Shown: positions 1-9,844, numbered from the stretch's first letter. The stretch is 64,000 nucleotides of DNA from Pontiellaceae bacterium (GCA_016937945.1 JAFGVP010000076.1:1-64000), one strand, 5' to 3'. Notes: generated from the sequence alone by a model not told the origin. A program made the numbers and translations.

Positions 1-429
1 GATCAACATCGCCATATTTAAACAGCAATCCAAACGCTAGCCTGAGCTCATACTTGTGGGTAATAGAAAGGTGGTGTGAGAGCCTAGCGAGGGTAACCTC
101 CCTCAGCTACTCGATTCAAATCTCCGTCGGGGTTGTTCTGAAACATTTATCAAACCCGATGCTAGCACCACGCTCATATAAACCCAACCACATCTATAAA
201 CATTGCTAATCGTTTCCAAACATGCGGGCGGCCAAATGTGTGCCGTCAAAGGGAACAAATCTGCTGGAGCGAGATTTTTAACCCACCCCTTTCAGTGTTT
301 CAGCGGGTTTGATTGGAAACCGGACGGAATAAAAAGAGAAACGGCCGCCGGTTCCGCCCTTTGACAAACACATTGCAGAGATTGCATCTGCGGGGAACCG
401 CTTTAACGAACCTACAAGGAGATGAATAG
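1..429. other. Non-coding upstream region
   Basis: I see no convincing gene here. Every frame is short and none has a family signature. Near 94-109 a small hairpin can form (GAGGG, a short loop, then CTCCCTC). At 315-357 there is an imperfect inverted repeat, GAAACCGG with CCGGTTCC. A TTGACA hexamer at 361-366 could be a -35 element for the gene at 430, but no good -10 follows at the right distance. A strong ribosome-binding site (AAGGAGATG) at 416-424 belongs to that gene. The leftmost part may be the downstream flank of a gene outside the window. Confidence 0.5.
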
Positions 430-2166
430 ATGAAGAAGCAAATTGCATTTGCGGCGGCATTGGCTGCCGGTGTGACGGCTCAGGCAGCGGTTACATACAT
501 TGATTCGGACATTGCAACATCGACCACGCTTCCGGCGCTTCCGGAAGGCGATTATTATTCGATGACGAATGTTGTGTACGTTATGCCGGGTGCCAGCCTG
601 ACGCTGGAAGCCGGTGTGATCTTCAAGAACTCCGGCGACGGCAGTCTGGGGGTTGCCCGCGGTGCCCAGCTGTTTGTTGAAGGCACGAAGACCAGCCCGG
701 TTATCTTCACTTCCGTAAACGACGACTTTGAAAACTGGCGGCCTGTGTGTAACGAATGGGGTTCTATCGCGATCTGCGGCAACGGCCTTATCTCCGCTTC
801 GCACTACAAGGGTCTGGAAGTTGCCGGTTCCGACGGCGAGCTGAACTCCAAGGAGCCGGATGGACGCAGCGACAAGATCATGGAAGGTCTGTCCGCCGCC
901 TACGAAGGCGACACCCGCCCGTACTACGGAGGAAACAATGACTGCGACGACAGCGGCTCGATCAAGTATCTTTCCATCCGTTACGGCGGCCAGCAGTCTT
1001 CGCTTCCGAACAAGGAGCTCAACGGTCTTTCACTCGGCGGCGTTGGTCAGGGAACCGATATCGACTACATCGAAATCATGAACAATGTGGATGACGGTAT
1101 CGAAATCTGGGGCGGCAAGGTCTGCCTGAAGCACGTCAACATCTGGAACATCGGGGATGACAGCTTCGACATCGACGAAGGATGGCGCGGCAAGGCCCAG
1201 TATGGCCTGATCGTTCAGGGCTACAGTGGAGATTACGATCAGGGGTCCGGTTTCGGCGACAACATGTTCGAACATGATGGAGCTGAAGACTCCGATGCAC
1301 AGCCGGTGACCACCGCTGTTATCGCGAACTTCACGGCGATCGGTCAGGGAAATGGCAACGGCGAAGACGGCGACGGCGCCACGGCTTGGCGCGATGGATG
1401 CCGCATGCAGTACCGCAACTGTATCTTCATGGACTGCTCCGAAGAAGTGGTTCGCCCGGATGGCGACGACGGCGACGGTGCGAGTGGATACGGCTATAAC
1501 GGAACGCTCACGCTGGCGGATGTATTCACCACACCTTACACCTCGCTTCCGACTAACTCGATCGGCATTGCTCCGCAGTCGCTCTATACGGCGCAGTCCG
1601 AAGGAACGCTGGCCGGATTCAAAAACTGCGTGTTCTTCAACAACAACGACTACTATGAATTCGAAGCCAACGGCCAGACCAATGCGGCCCTGAACAACAT
1701 CATCGAGCCGGCCAACATGCCGATCGCCGGTATTGTTCGCGATATCGCCGGATTCACCAGCACGCAGGGCAAAACCTGCAGCCCGGTAATCAGCCTGAAT
1801 CCCTGCGCTGCCAACGATGCGGTTGACATGGGCGCTTCTGTAACGGCGGACGGTTTCTTTGATGCCGTAAACTATGCCGGCGGATTTGCTCCGAACAACA
1901 ACTGGCTGCTGGGATGGACCGCCGCCGACCAGTTTGGATTCATTGACGGTTCCAGCCATGCTGCTCCGGCCGCTTCCATCACCAAGGGAGGGGTATCGGT
2001 CTCCTTCGACAGCCTGAACGGGATTTGGTACTCGGTTGAAAGCTCTGCTGACGCGGCCTTCACCAACTCGGTGGTTGAAGCTGAGCTCCTCGGAAACGGC
2101 TCCACCATGGCTTACGTTGATGAAGCAGCTGATCCGACGAAGTTCTTCCGCGTGATCTACAAATAA
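430..2166 (+). CDS. Secreted beta-helix-like protein
   Basis: This is a 578-residue exported protein. Residues 1-19 form a signal peptide (MKKQ followed by an Ala-rich core ending AQA). The body is rich in Gly, Asp and Asn. It has features of large secreted right-handed beta-helix proteins: an early VMPGASLTLEAGV stretch, repeated 'ISxNxDDGIEIWGG'-like turns around residues 215-260, and an Asp/Gly cluster near residue 300. Homologues in Bacteroidota and marine Proteobacteria are commonly found beside TonB-dependent receptors, and a receptor lies 1.4 kb downstream. The C-terminus (ADPTKFFRVIYK) resembles the tail of many verrucomicrobial extracellular proteins. The start is supported by AAGGAG 6 nt upstream. 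Its substrate is unknown. I infer that it binds or processes the ligand taken up by the receptor encoded next door. Confidence 0.75.
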   Translation: MKKQIAFAAALAAGVTAQAAVTYIDSDIATSTTLPALPEGDYYSMTNVVYVMPGASLTLEAGVIFKNSGDGSLGVARGAQLFVEGTKTSPVIFTSVNDDFENWRPVCNEWGSIAICGNGLISASHYKGLEVAGSDGELNSKEPDGRSDKIMEGLSAAYEGDTRPYYGGNNDCDDSGSIKYLSIRYGGQQSSLPNKELNGLSLGGVGQGTDIDYIEIMNNVDDGIEIWGGKVCLKHVNIWNIGDDSFDIDEGWRGKAQYGLIVQGYSGDYDQGSGFGDNMFEHDGAEDSDAQPVTTAVIANFTAIGQGNGNGEDGDGATAWRDGCRMQYRNCIFMDCSEEVVRPDGDDGDGASGYGYNGTLTLADVFTTPYTSLPTNSIGIAPQSLYTAQSEGTLAGFKNCVFFNNNDYYEFEANGQTNAALNNIIEPANMPIAGIVRDIAGFTSTQGKTCSPVISLNPCAANDAVDMGASVTADGFFDAVNYAGGFAPNNNWLLGWTAADQFGFIDGSSHAAPAASITKGGVSVSFDSLNGIWYSVESSADAAFTNSVVEAELLGNGSTMAYVDEAADPTKFFRVIYK

Positions 2167-2192
2167 TCCTCTCTCTCGTAAATCGAACACCT

Positions 2193-2225
2193 GGTGGCAG
2201 GTATCCCCTGCCACCACTCTTTTTG
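2193..2225 (+). terminator. Rho-independent terminator/attenuator
   Basis: A perfect 9-bp stem (GGTGGCAGG at 2193-2201, CCTGCCACC at 2207-2215) with a 5-nt loop is followed by ACTC and a run of T. It lies between the secreted protein and the rest of the uptake module. It would end most transcripts after the first gene and let a fraction read through to the lower-abundance membrane components. Confidence 0.7.
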
Positions 2226-2248
2226 AATGATTAAATTGTGAGTATTTC

Positions 2249-3532
2249 ATGAAGCGGTTGTTAGCAATTCTACCATTCGTCATTGTCGCCGGCTGCGGCA
2301 GTTCCGTTGACTCCTGCTGCAGTGATTGCGGAGATAACCAGACATTGCCTGCAGGATGCGCGACTCCGGTGTCGGCAGGATATCAGGAAGAACTCCTGCA
2401 GCTTGCCTTTGACGGCGTGAGCAGGATGCCGGTGCGGCCGCATATTAAAAACCGTTCACGGGCGCAGCAGATGGTGGCCGATGCCTGTCTTGAAATCGAT
2501 AAGCCCGAACGGGCCCTGACCTATATCGAACAGATTGAAAACTGGCAACGCTGGCAGGGATACGCCAATGTGGCGTACTACTTTGCCGGGAAGGGTGACG
2601 ATGTCCGCGCTCAAAAACTTGTAAACACAGTGAAGCCTGCGCTTCGCGTGGTCGAAGAACGCAGTCGCGGCCAGGTGGTGGCTTCAACTCCGAACGAACT
2701 CTATGATTCCCTGACGGACTGGCGCTATGAATCCGTATTGTCCCGAGTGGCCGAAACCGAATGGATGATCGGTTCCCGTGCTGCTGAACGGGCGGACGCC
2801 GAGGTTTATGGCGACGTAAACGCCTCGAAAATCAACGCCGCATCTGCCGTGCAGGAGGACGCGACTTTCAGCGTTTCCATGGCCCGCCTGCGGCCCTTCA
2901 CGCAGGATCCAAACTTTGAAATCATGCATCTTGGTTTTGTGAAAATAGCAGACCTTATTGCGGATCATTATACCGAGGTCAACCTGATTGAATTCCTCGA
3001 ATCCGAGGTGCTTCCGAAAACCGAAAAGATTCCTGTATTCCTTCGCATTGACATTCTGGATCATCTGGCCCGCGCTGCGGTGGACAATGCCGATACCGAA
3101 ACGGCGAACCAGCTGATTGATCGGATTCAGGCATTGGTGGATCCGCTGGCTTCAAGTCCGCAGTTTCACATTCCCGAAGCCGTCCGCCTGATCCGCCTGC
3201 GGCACGAAGCCGGTCAGGAGGAACTCGCTCAGGCCGAGCTGGCCGCTCTGGAGCAGGGATACGAAGCGTCCCGCGAGCGGATCGTGAATATGTATCGCGC
3301 CGAGCTACTCTGTCGCATGGCCGAGAGCAATGCGCTGCTCGGAAATCCGGTGCATGCCATCGAACTCTATTCCAGGGCCGTCAAAGAAGGGCAGCTGAAT
3401 CCTAACTCCCGCCCCCGGGCGGATGACCTGAACGAAATCTGCTGTTCCATGGCCGTTGCCGGCGTGAAGCCGTCTGCCGCACTGCAGGCTGAACTTTTGG
3501 AAATGAACGATAATCTGGGTGAACCGTGGTAA
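2249..3532 (+). CDS. TPR-like lipoprotein
   Basis: This 427-residue protein has a lipoprotein signal peptide: MKRLLAILPFVIVAGC, with lipobox V13-A14-G15-C16. Mature Cys16 should be acylated and the protein held in the outer or inner membrane. The mature part is mostly alpha-helical, with TPR-like helical pairs (for example 'ALTYIEQIENWQRWQGYANVA' type around residues 90-115, and 'LLGNPVHAIELYSRAVKEG' near residue 375). The N-terminal mature region is Cys-rich (CCSDC). The stop codon overlaps the start of the receptor gene (TAATG), implying translational coupling. It is probably an accessory scaffold for the receptor, but no specific family is recognised. Confidence 0.7.
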   Translation: MKRLLAILPFVIVAGCGSSVDSCCSDCGDNQTLPAGCATPVSAGYQEELLQLAFDGVSRMPVRPHIKNRSRAQQMVADACLEIDKPERALTYIEQIENWQRWQGYANVAYYFAGKGDDVRAQKLVNTVKPALRVVEERSRGQVVASTPNELYDSLTDWRYESVLSRVAETEWMIGSRAAERADAEVYGDVNASKINAASAVQEDATFSVSMARLRPFTQDPNFEIMHLGFVKIADLIADHYTEVNLIEFLESEVLPKTEKIPVFLRIDILDHLARAAVDNADTETANQLIDRIQALVDPLASSPQFHIPEAVRLIRLRHEAGQEELAQAELAALEQGYEASRERIVNMYRAELLCRMAESNALLGNPVHAIELYSRAVKEGQLNPNSRPRADDLNEICCSMAVAGVKPSAALQAELLEMNDNLGEPW

Positions 3533-6500
3533 TGATTAGGAAAACATGGTTGGTCCTTTGCTCCTTGGTGTGTGTTGTGATGGCGGCGCAGGGGCAGCAG
3601 GGAGGAATACGCGGAAACGTCGGCGATCTCGACTTTGAGGTTCCGCTGACCGGCGTAAAGGTGCGCATCTCTGAAACCGGACAGGAAGTTGAAAGCGGCG
3701 AGGGCGGCGGCTATTTTCTTGAAGCAGTTGATCCCGGTTCCTACACCCTGCTGTTCAGCAAAGCCGGCTACACGCGTCTGACGCGTCCGGGCGTCGTGGT
3801 TTCTCCCGGGCAGCTGGCGGAAATCGATGTGTCGCTGGCCGGGGAATATGAAGAGATGGATGAGCTGGTGGTTCGCGATATCCAGCTGGGCGGCGCGTCT
3901 GAAATCGGACTGCTCAATCTGCGTATGGAAAGCTCCGCCATGATGGACTCCATCGGGGCCGATCTGATGAGCCGGGCGGCGGTGTCCGATGCGGCGCAGG
4001 CGCTGACTCTGGTTCCGGGAACAACGATCCAGGATGGGAAGTATGCCGTGGTGCGCGGGCTTCCGGACCGTTATGTGAACTCCCAGATGAACAGTGTGCG
4101 GTTGCCGACGGCCGATCCCGATAAGCGAGCGGTGCAGCTCGACCAGTTTCCCTCCGTCATGATCGAAAGCGTGCAGGTATCGAAAACCTTCATGCCGGAT
4201 CAGCAGGGCGACGCCTCCGGCGGTGCGGTAAATATTGTTCTCAAGGGCATTCCCGATGAGGCCGTGCTGAAGTTCAGTGTCGGTACCAAATACAAGACGA
4301 CGGTTGCTGATGCCGGCAAAAATTTCCTGGTGGATGCCGGCGTGGATATGAGTCCGCTCGGCCATGATGCCGGTGACATGGCGGCGGCAAGCGTCAGCAG
4401 CCCGTGGGCCGGCCGGTTCGGAGTGTCACGCGACCGTGCGCCGACGATGGTTGACTGGTCGATCACGGCCGGTGATAAGATTGAATTTGATTCCGGCGTG
4501 AAACTCGGTTTTGTCGGATCCTTCTTTTACAAGCGCGATGCGTCGTATGTTGAAGGCGGCGTGGATGACAAATACTGGATCGATCAGGACAGTCCGACAC
4601 CGAACAAACTGACGCCGTATACCAGCGGCGGTTCGGCCTGGCGCAGCTATAGCGGCCAGCAGGTGCCGAGCTGGGGTGAAGAGATCAATACTTCGCTGTA
4701 CGATGTTACCAAAGGCACGGAGGAACTACAGTGGGGAACGCTCGGCGCCGTCGGCGCTGAGATTGAAAACCACTCCCTGACGCTGCTCTATTCCTACAAC
4801 TTTTCCGCCGAGAGCACGGCTCGTCTGGCGGAGGACACGCGCGGTAAATATTATTTCTTCCCGGATTATAATCCGGCCGATCCCACGTCCCAGGGCGGTG
4901 CCGATTCCCGTTGGCCGCGCGCCGGACGCGACTATTCGCTTTATGCGCCGTTCCGTCGGTCGGAGTCGCTTGAATATGTTGAACGCGAGGCGGACAGCCT
5001 GCAGCTACGGGGCGATCACACTTTCCCGGTCGGTGACAAGAGTCTGGGATCCGTGATTACCTTCAAGGATCCGGAACTGGACTGGACTGTCGCCCGCAGC
5101 GGGTCAAAGATGGATACGCCGGACCGTCGCACCATGGACACCTACTGGTACGTGAACGAGGATGGTCAGGCGCAGCATTCGTTTTACGAAGATGATGGCG
5201 GCATCACGCTGCTGCTTCGGAAGTGGCGTGAAGTGGACGAGACGAGCTCGCAGTATTTCACCAATCTCAAGCTGCCGTTTGCTGCATGGAATGATGAAGA
5301 GGGTTATCTGAAATTCGGGGTGTTCGATGACCGCGTGGACCGCAGCTATGACGAGGACAGTTTTTACACCACGCAAAATCTCGGCAACTATGTAGCCGAC
5401 TGGAATGCCTATTGGGGCGACACCATTTCATCGCAGCCTATCAGGATGCAGGACTATCCGCTCGACGTCAGTTATGACGGGGAACAGAACATTTCCGCAT
5501 GGTACTACATGGCCGAGCTTCCGCTGGCGTCCTTCCTGAAGCTGACCGGCGGCGCCCGCATGGAAAAGACGGAAATCGCCACCTCCATGCGCGATGTGGA
5601 TGCCAAGACCCAGCTCTATATTCCGTCCAATAACTATGGCGAACTGAACTTTCAGGGGAACGAGCATCTGGCGAATGTGTCGCTGCAGCAGGACGATGTG
5701 CTGCCGGCGCTGGGGCTTGAGTTTACGCCGCATGAAAAGGTTATCATCCGGGCCTCCTACGCCGAAACCGTGGCCCGCATGACCTTCAAGGAGCTGACGC
5801 CGATCCAGCAGGTTGACAACGTCGGCGATGATATCTTTATCGGTAATCCGGCCCTGCGCATGAGTTCGCTGAAGAACTATGACCTGCGGTTTGATTATAA
5901 TCCCTATCCCGGCGGACTGGTTTCGTTTTCCTGGTTCATGAAGCAGATCGACGATCCGATCGACTATCGTCAGGTGCTGCTGGGCGGATCCACGCTGGCG
6001 ACTACGGCGGACAATTATAACGATGGCTTGATCAACGGATACGAAGTCGAAATCCGGCAGTCGCTGGGTGCTTGGTGGCGGCCGCTGGAAGGACTGGACA
6101 TCGGCGGGAACCTGACATTGATTGAGTCGGAAATTGATGCGTCCGGCGCCGAAACCGACAGCCTGAGCGATGCCATTATCGCGGCGGAATATAACAGCGA
6201 TCTCACCCGCGACATGATGGGTGCGCCGGAATATCTCTATAACCTGAACGCCAGCTATGCAGTGCCGAAACTCGGAACCGAGGTGAGCCTTTTTTATACC
6301 GTGAAAGGCGATGCGCTCAAGGCCGCCGGCACGCAGGAGGACGGCAACTATATTCCGAACGTCTACGAAACCGAATATGCCACGCTCAATCTCTCGCTCT
6401 CCCAGAAGTTTGCGGACCGCTGGAAGTTCGGATTCAAGGCGAAGAACCTGCTCAATCCGGAGGTCGAAACCGTCTATCGCTCCAACTATACCGGCGAGGA

Positions 6501-6564
6501 GGTCGTCAAGACATCCTACAGGAAGGGAATCGAGTTTTCCGTGGGACTTTCCGGGACATGGTAA
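3532..6564 (+). CDS. TonB-dependent outer-membrane receptor
   Basis: This large receptor has 1010 residues from ATG at 3532; a GTG two codons upstream at 3526 is an alternative. Residues 1-20 are a signal peptide (MIRKTWLVLCSLVCVVMAAQ). Residues about 22-105 form a carboxypeptidase-regulatory-like beta-sandwich (GIRGNV, then GGYFLEAVDPGSYTLLFSKAGY). The plug follows at about 130-235, with a VVRGLPDRYVNSQMNSVRLP block and a DASGGAVNIVLK end typical of TonB plugs. The rest is a 22-strand-type barrel closing on an aromatic residue (GLSGTW). The sequence does not reveal the ligand. The dedicated TtpC/ExbB/ExbD/TonB genes follow immediately. The Cpn-like N-terminal domain is typical of receptors for large ligands such as oligosaccharides or peptides. 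Confidence 0.9.
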   Translation: MIRKTWLVLCSLVCVVMAAQGQQGGIRGNVGDLDFEVPLTGVKVRISETGQEVESGEGGGYFLEAVDPGSYTLLFSKAGYTRLTRPGVVVSPGQLAEIDVSLAGEYEEMDELVVRDIQLGGASEIGLLNLRMESSAMMDSIGADLMSRAAVSDAAQALTLVPGTTIQDGKYAVVRGLPDRYVNSQMNSVRLPTADPDKRAVQLDQFPSVMIESVQVSKTFMPDQQGDASGGAVNIVLKGIPDEAVLKFSVGTKYKTTVADAGKNFLVDAGVDMSPLGHDAGDMAAASVSSPWAGRFGVSRDRAPTMVDWSITAGDKIEFDSGVKLGFVGSFFYKRDASYVEGGVDDKYWIDQDSPTPNKLTPYTSGGSAWRSYSGQQVPSWGEEINTSLYDVTKGTEELQWGTLGAVGAEIENHSLTLLYSYNFSAESTARLAEDTRGKYYFFPDYNPADPTSQGGADSRWPRAGRDYSLYAPFRRSESLEYVEREADSLQLRGDHTFPVGDKSLGSVITFKDPELDWTVARSGSKMDTPDRRTMDTYWYVNEDGQAQHSFYEDDGGITLLLRKWREVDETSSQYFTNLKLPFAAWNDEEGYLKFGVFDDRVDRSYDEDSFYTTQNLGNYVADWNAYWGDTISSQPIRMQDYPLDVSYDGEQNISAWYYMAELPLASFLKLTGGARMEKTEIATSMRDVDAKTQLYIPSNNYGELNFQGNEHLANVSLQQDDVLPALGLEFTPHEKVIIRASYAETVARMTFKELTPIQQVDNVGDDIFIGNPALRMSSLKNYDLRFDYNPYPGGLVSFSWFMKQIDDPIDYRQVLLGGSTLATTADNYNDGLINGYEVEIRQSLGAWWRPLEGLDIGGNLTLIESEIDASGAETDSLSDAIIAAEYNSDLTRDMMGAPEYLYNLNASYAVPKLGTEVSLFYTVKGDALKAAGTQEDGNYIPNVYETEYATLNLSLSQKFADRWKFGFKAKNLLNPEVETVYRSNYTGEEVVKTSYRKGIEFSVGLSGTW

Positions 6565-6631
6565 CAAGCGACTAACAATCCGCTCATTCACAGCCAACAT
6601 TCTGAAAATACAACACTAGTTCGAGGTACAC

Positions 6632-7384
6632 ATGAAAAGACAATTATTAATTATCCTGGCTCTGTCCGGCGCGGCCGTCTGTTCGCAGGCGCAGGATCTG
6701 GATCAGACCAAGGAAATGCTTTCGCGCTGGGTGGAAACCCGCAAGCTGATCTCCGAAGAAAAGCAGAAGTGGACGCTGGAGCGCGAAATGCTCAGCGACC
6801 GCATCGATCTGATCCGTACGGAAAAAGACAGCCTGACGCAGAAGATTCATGAAACGCAGGCGGATATCACGGCGGCCGATGAAAAACGCGAAGACATGGT
6901 CCGTGAAAACGATTCGCTCAAGAGCGCTTCCGCCACGCTGGTCAACCGTATTTCCAGCTTGGAGCAGGGTGTGCTGGAACTGATTCCCACGCTGCCGGCG
7001 CCGATTCAGGAGCGTATCCGCATGCTCAGCCAGCGGCTTCCGAAAAGCGATGAAACCGAACTCTCCCTTTCGGAGCGCTATCAGAACATCATCGGTATTG
7101 TCAACGAGCTCAACAAGGCGGCGCAGGAGATCATTGTGGTCAGCGAAGTCCGGGAACTCGGAGATGGAACCAAGGCCGAAGGCCAGACCCTCTATATTGG
7201 CTTCGGCTGCGCTTACTGGTGCAAGAACAAGGGCGACATGGCGCAGATCGGAATGCCCGGTCCGGACGGATGGATCTGGACGGCGCATAACGAGATTGCT
7301 TCCGGCGTGGCTGATGCCATTTCCATCATGAAGAACGAAAAGGTCGCGGAGTTCATTTCGCTGCCGGTCAGCGTAAGAAAATAA
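6632..7384 (+). CDS. DUF3450 family periplasmic protein
   Basis: This 250-residue protein has a signal peptide (residues 1-20, ending CSQAQ). A long coiled coil follows at about 25-115 (heptad-rich Glu/Lys/Leu, 'ISEEKQKWTLEREML'). The C-terminal half contains the family-typical block TLYIGFGCAYWCKN. DUF3450 proteins sit directly upstream of ttpC in the TonB2 clusters of Vibrio and Shewanella and are thought to help energy transfer in the periplasm. Here it has the same place, 23 nt upstream of the ttpC-like gene, which supports the assignment. Confidence 0.85.
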   Translation: MKRQLLIILALSGAAVCSQAQDLDQTKEMLSRWVETRKLISEEKQKWTLEREMLSDRIDLIRTEKDSLTQKIHETQADITAADEKREDMVRENDSLKSASATLVNRISSLEQGVLELIPTLPAPIQERIRMLSQRLPKSDETELSLSERYQNIIGIVNELNKAAQEIIVVSEVRELGDGTKAEGQTLYIGFGCAYWCKNKGDMAQIGMPGPDGWIWTAHNEIASGVADAISIMKNEKVAEFISLPVSVRK

Positions 7385-7407
7385 CGTTCAAGCAAACAGG
7401 ATCCGAC

Positions 7408-8787
7408 ATGAAAATCGTTTACTCACTGTTGTTATCTCTCTTCGCCGTCAGCGCCATGGCGCAGATGGAGGATATTCAGGGCAAGCTCGAGAGCAGCCTC
7501 ACGGAGCTCTCGAATGTCCGCGAACAGATTGCCAATGAAAAGCTGCCTATGGTCAAGGGGCTCAACGCGCTGGAAGACGAGCTGCTGGATATCCGGCTGG
7601 AACACCAGAAGGTCATGCGCCAGCTCGACAGCCGCAACCTCGACCTCAACAATCTCCGATCGGAAATCAATTCGCGCAAAGGCGAGAAAAGCTATGTAAG
7701 CAATCTGCTCGGCGAATATATCCGCAACTTTGAAACCCGCCTGCATGTGGCCGAGCTGGATGAATATAAGGAGTCCCTCGATGCCGCCAAGCTGGCGCCG
7801 GAAAACAGCAATCTTTCCGATGAGGAAATCTTTGTCCAGCAGACCCTGATGGTGGATGAATCGATCCAGCGCCTGAAGGCGGCTGTGGGCGGTTCCATGC
7901 TTAACGGTACGGCGGCCGGCGAAGATGGCCTGGTCAAGGACGGGCGCTTTATCCTGCTCGGACCGATTGCACTCTTCTCCTCCTCCGATGGGTCGATGGC
8001 CGGCATTGCCGAACAGCAGATCGGTACGCTGGAGCCGACGGTGATGGGATTCGCCGACCCGGCCAATGCCGAGCTGATTCGTTCGCTGGTTGCCGCCGGA
8101 CAGGGGCGCTTCCCGTTTGATCCGAGTCTGGGCAACGCCCGCAAGATTGAAGAGACCCGTGAAACCTTCAAGGAGCATATCCGGAAGGGCGGCATGGTGG
8201 CCTATGTGATTGTCGGCATGTTTGTGCTCTGCATGGCGATCGCCATCTACAAATGGATACGCCTGATCATCATTCCGATGCCTTCCGAAAAGGATGTGCA
8301 TCCGGTGCTCGACGCCGTACTGCGTAAGGATCACGACAAAGCCGTCGCGGCAGTCGGCAAGCTCAAGGGGCCGACCGCCGCCATGCTTAAATCCGGTCTG
8401 GAACACATTTCCGAGCCGAAGGATCTGGTGGAAGAGGTGATGTATGAAGAGATGCTCACCACGAAAATGAGCGTGAACAAGCTGACACCGTTCCTTGCGG
8501 TGTGTGCTTCGACGGCGCCGCTCATGGGGCTGCTCGGTACCGTGACCGGTATTATCAACACCTTCAAGCTCATCACCGTATTCGGTTCCGGCGACGTAAA
8601 GACGCTTTCCGGCGGTATTTCCGAAGCGCTGATCACTACGGAGCTTGGGCTGGTGGTCGCCATTTCGGCGCTCGTGCTCTACGCCTTCCTGTCGCGCAAG
8701 GCCAAGAGCATTACCGACAACATGGAGCAGGTGGCCATCCTGTTTATCAATCGCGTAACACGGTCGGAGGAAGCGGCCCGCACCTAG
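7408..8787 (+). CDS. TtpC-like MotA/TolQ/ExbB protein
   Basis: This is a long ExbB relative of 459 residues. It has a signal peptide (1-19, ending AMAQ) and a periplasmic coiled-coil domain of about 230 residues. A first transmembrane helix follows near residue 265 (MVAYVIVGMFVLCMAIAIY). The TolQ/ExbB core comes next, with 'APLMGLLGTVTGIINTF' near residue 370 and a last transmembrane helix (LVVAISALVLYAFLS). This architecture matches TtpC, the extra component of Vibrio TonB2 systems, which couples the proton-driven ExbB/ExbD complex to the outer-membrane receptor. It is followed by a normal short ExbB, as in TonB2 loci. Confidence 0.88.
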   Translation: MKIVYSLLLSLFAVSAMAQMEDIQGKLESSLTELSNVREQIANEKLPMVKGLNALEDELLDIRLEHQKVMRQLDSRNLDLNNLRSEINSRKGEKSYVSNLLGEYIRNFETRLHVAELDEYKESLDAAKLAPENSNLSDEEIFVQQTLMVDESIQRLKAAVGGSMLNGTAAGEDGLVKDGRFILLGPIALFSSSDGSMAGIAEQQIGTLEPTVMGFADPANAELIRSLVAAGQGRFPFDPSLGNARKIEETRETFKEHIRKGGMVAYVIVGMFVLCMAIAIYKWIRLIIIPMPSEKDVHPVLDAVLRKDHDKAVAAVGKLKGPTAAMLKSGLEHISEPKDLVEEVMYEEMLTTKMSVNKLTPFLAVCASTAPLMGLLGTVTGIINTFKLITVFGSGDVKTLSGGISEALITTELGLVVAISALVLYAFLSRKAKSITDNMEQVAILFINRVTRSEEAART

Positions 8788-8807
8788 TTCCGCACCGGAT
8801 ATTCATC

Positions 8808-9431
8808 ATGGACGAACATACAACCATATGGAGTCAGGCGCTCGAAATCTGGGCATCCGGAGGATGGGCCATGATCGCGCTGGCGATCGATGCATTCATC
8901 ATCTTCTACATGGGCGCCGGCATTTTTCTTCGCATCCGTTCAAAGGGCTATCTCTACGTCACGGAAAAGAAGATGAAAAAGTGGGTCAAGAAGCCGGAGA
9001 GCGGACGCGGCCCCGTCGGGCGCATGATCCGGTTTGTGATGGGCGCCCGCGACCTGGAGCAGATCAACATTTTCTTTGATGAGCTGAACCAGACGGAGAT
9101 TGCCCCGATGAACCGGGATCTGCGGGTCATGCAGACGTGTGTCAGCGTCGCGCCGCTGCTCGGGCTGCTCGGAACGGTAACCGGCATGCTGGCCACGTTT
9201 GCGGCGCTGGCAACCGGGTCCGGCGGCGATAAGACCATGGGCATGGTGGCCAGCGGGATTTCCGAAGCGCTGATCACCACCGAGACCGGCCTGCTGATTG
9301 CGTTGCCCGGCCTGATCTTCCAGTACAAGCTGGCCCGCGAGCATGCGCAGTACAAGGCATTTCTTGCCCATCTGCACACCATCTGCTCGCAGCGCATTTA
9401 TAAAAAACAACTCAAAGCGGAGGCGGCCTGA
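8808..9431 (+). CDS. exbB: ExbB-type proton channel protein
   Basis: This 207-residue protein belongs to the MotA/TolQ/ExbB family. The start chosen is ATG at 8808 (MDEHTTIWSQALEIW), because upstream codons overlap the preceding gene. It has three transmembrane segments: residues about 18-42, 'PLLGLLGTVTGMLATFAAL' near 120-140, and 'ALITTETGLLIALPGLIF' near 150-175. It forms the inner-membrane stator with ExbD that harvests proton motive force for TonB. The stop overlaps the exbD start (ATGA), so the two should be made in fixed ratio. Confidence 0.9.
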   Translation: MDEHTTIWSQALEIWASGGWAMIALAIDAFIIFYMGAGIFLRIRSKGYLYVTEKKMKKWVKKPESGRGPVGRMIRFVMGARDLEQINIFFDELNQTEIAPMNRDLRVMQTCVSVAPLLGLLGTVTGMLATFAALATGSGGDKTMGMVASGISEALITTETGLLIALPGLIFQYKLAREHAQYKAFLAHLHTICSQRIYKKQLKAEAA

Positions 9432-9841
9432 TGGGACGTTTCAGAAACGACAGTGACGGCAGCGATGAGATCGGGGTCGATATTTCCCCGTTGATCGACT
9501 GCGTATTTATTCTTCTTATCTTCTTCATCGTAACCACCACCTTCGTGGAGGAAACCGGTGTTGAGGTCGACAAGCCGCAGGCGGCTTCATCGGCCCAACT
9601 GGAAAAGACGAGTATTCTTCTGGCCATCACGGAAAAGGGTGATGTGGTTTATGGCGGCGAATCGATCGGTATTTCCGGTGTACGCCCGCTGGTCAAGCGA
9701 ACCATCGCCAAGGAGATGGTGCCGGTCATTGTGCAGGCCGACCAGAATGTGAAATCCGGCCTGCTGGTCCGGGTGATCGACGAAGCCAAGCTGGCCGGTG
9801 CCGAAAAGGTGAGCATCGCAACGCTAAAGAGTCAGGGATAG
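9431..9841 (+). CDS. exbD: ExbD biopolymer transport protein
   Basis: This 136-residue protein has one N-terminal transmembrane helix (residues about 17-37). The helix carries the family's essential membrane Asp in 'ISPLIDCVFILLIFFIV' (the PLID motif). A periplasmic domain with a glycine-rich beta fold follows. It works with ExbB to energise TonB. It is translationally coupled to exbB and lies 3 nt ahead of tonB. Confidence 0.92.
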   Translation: MGRFRNDSDGSDEIGVDISPLIDCVFILLIFFIVTTTFVEETGVEVDKPQAASSAQLEKTSILLAITEKGDVVYGGESIGISGVRPLVKRTIAKEMVPVIVQADQNVKSGLLVRVIDEAKLAGAEKVSIATLKSQG

Positions 9842-9844
9842 CCC

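Noticed and set aside
60-150. tRNA/tmRNA-like T-loop (GATTCAAATC) near the left end
   Set aside because: The flanking bases do not form a T-stem or acceptor stem, and no D- or anticodon arm fits.
1030-2283. 417-codon open frame on the minus strand
   Set aside because: It is a shadow of the secreted protein on the plus strand, which has a signal peptide, binding site and domain features; the minus product has none.
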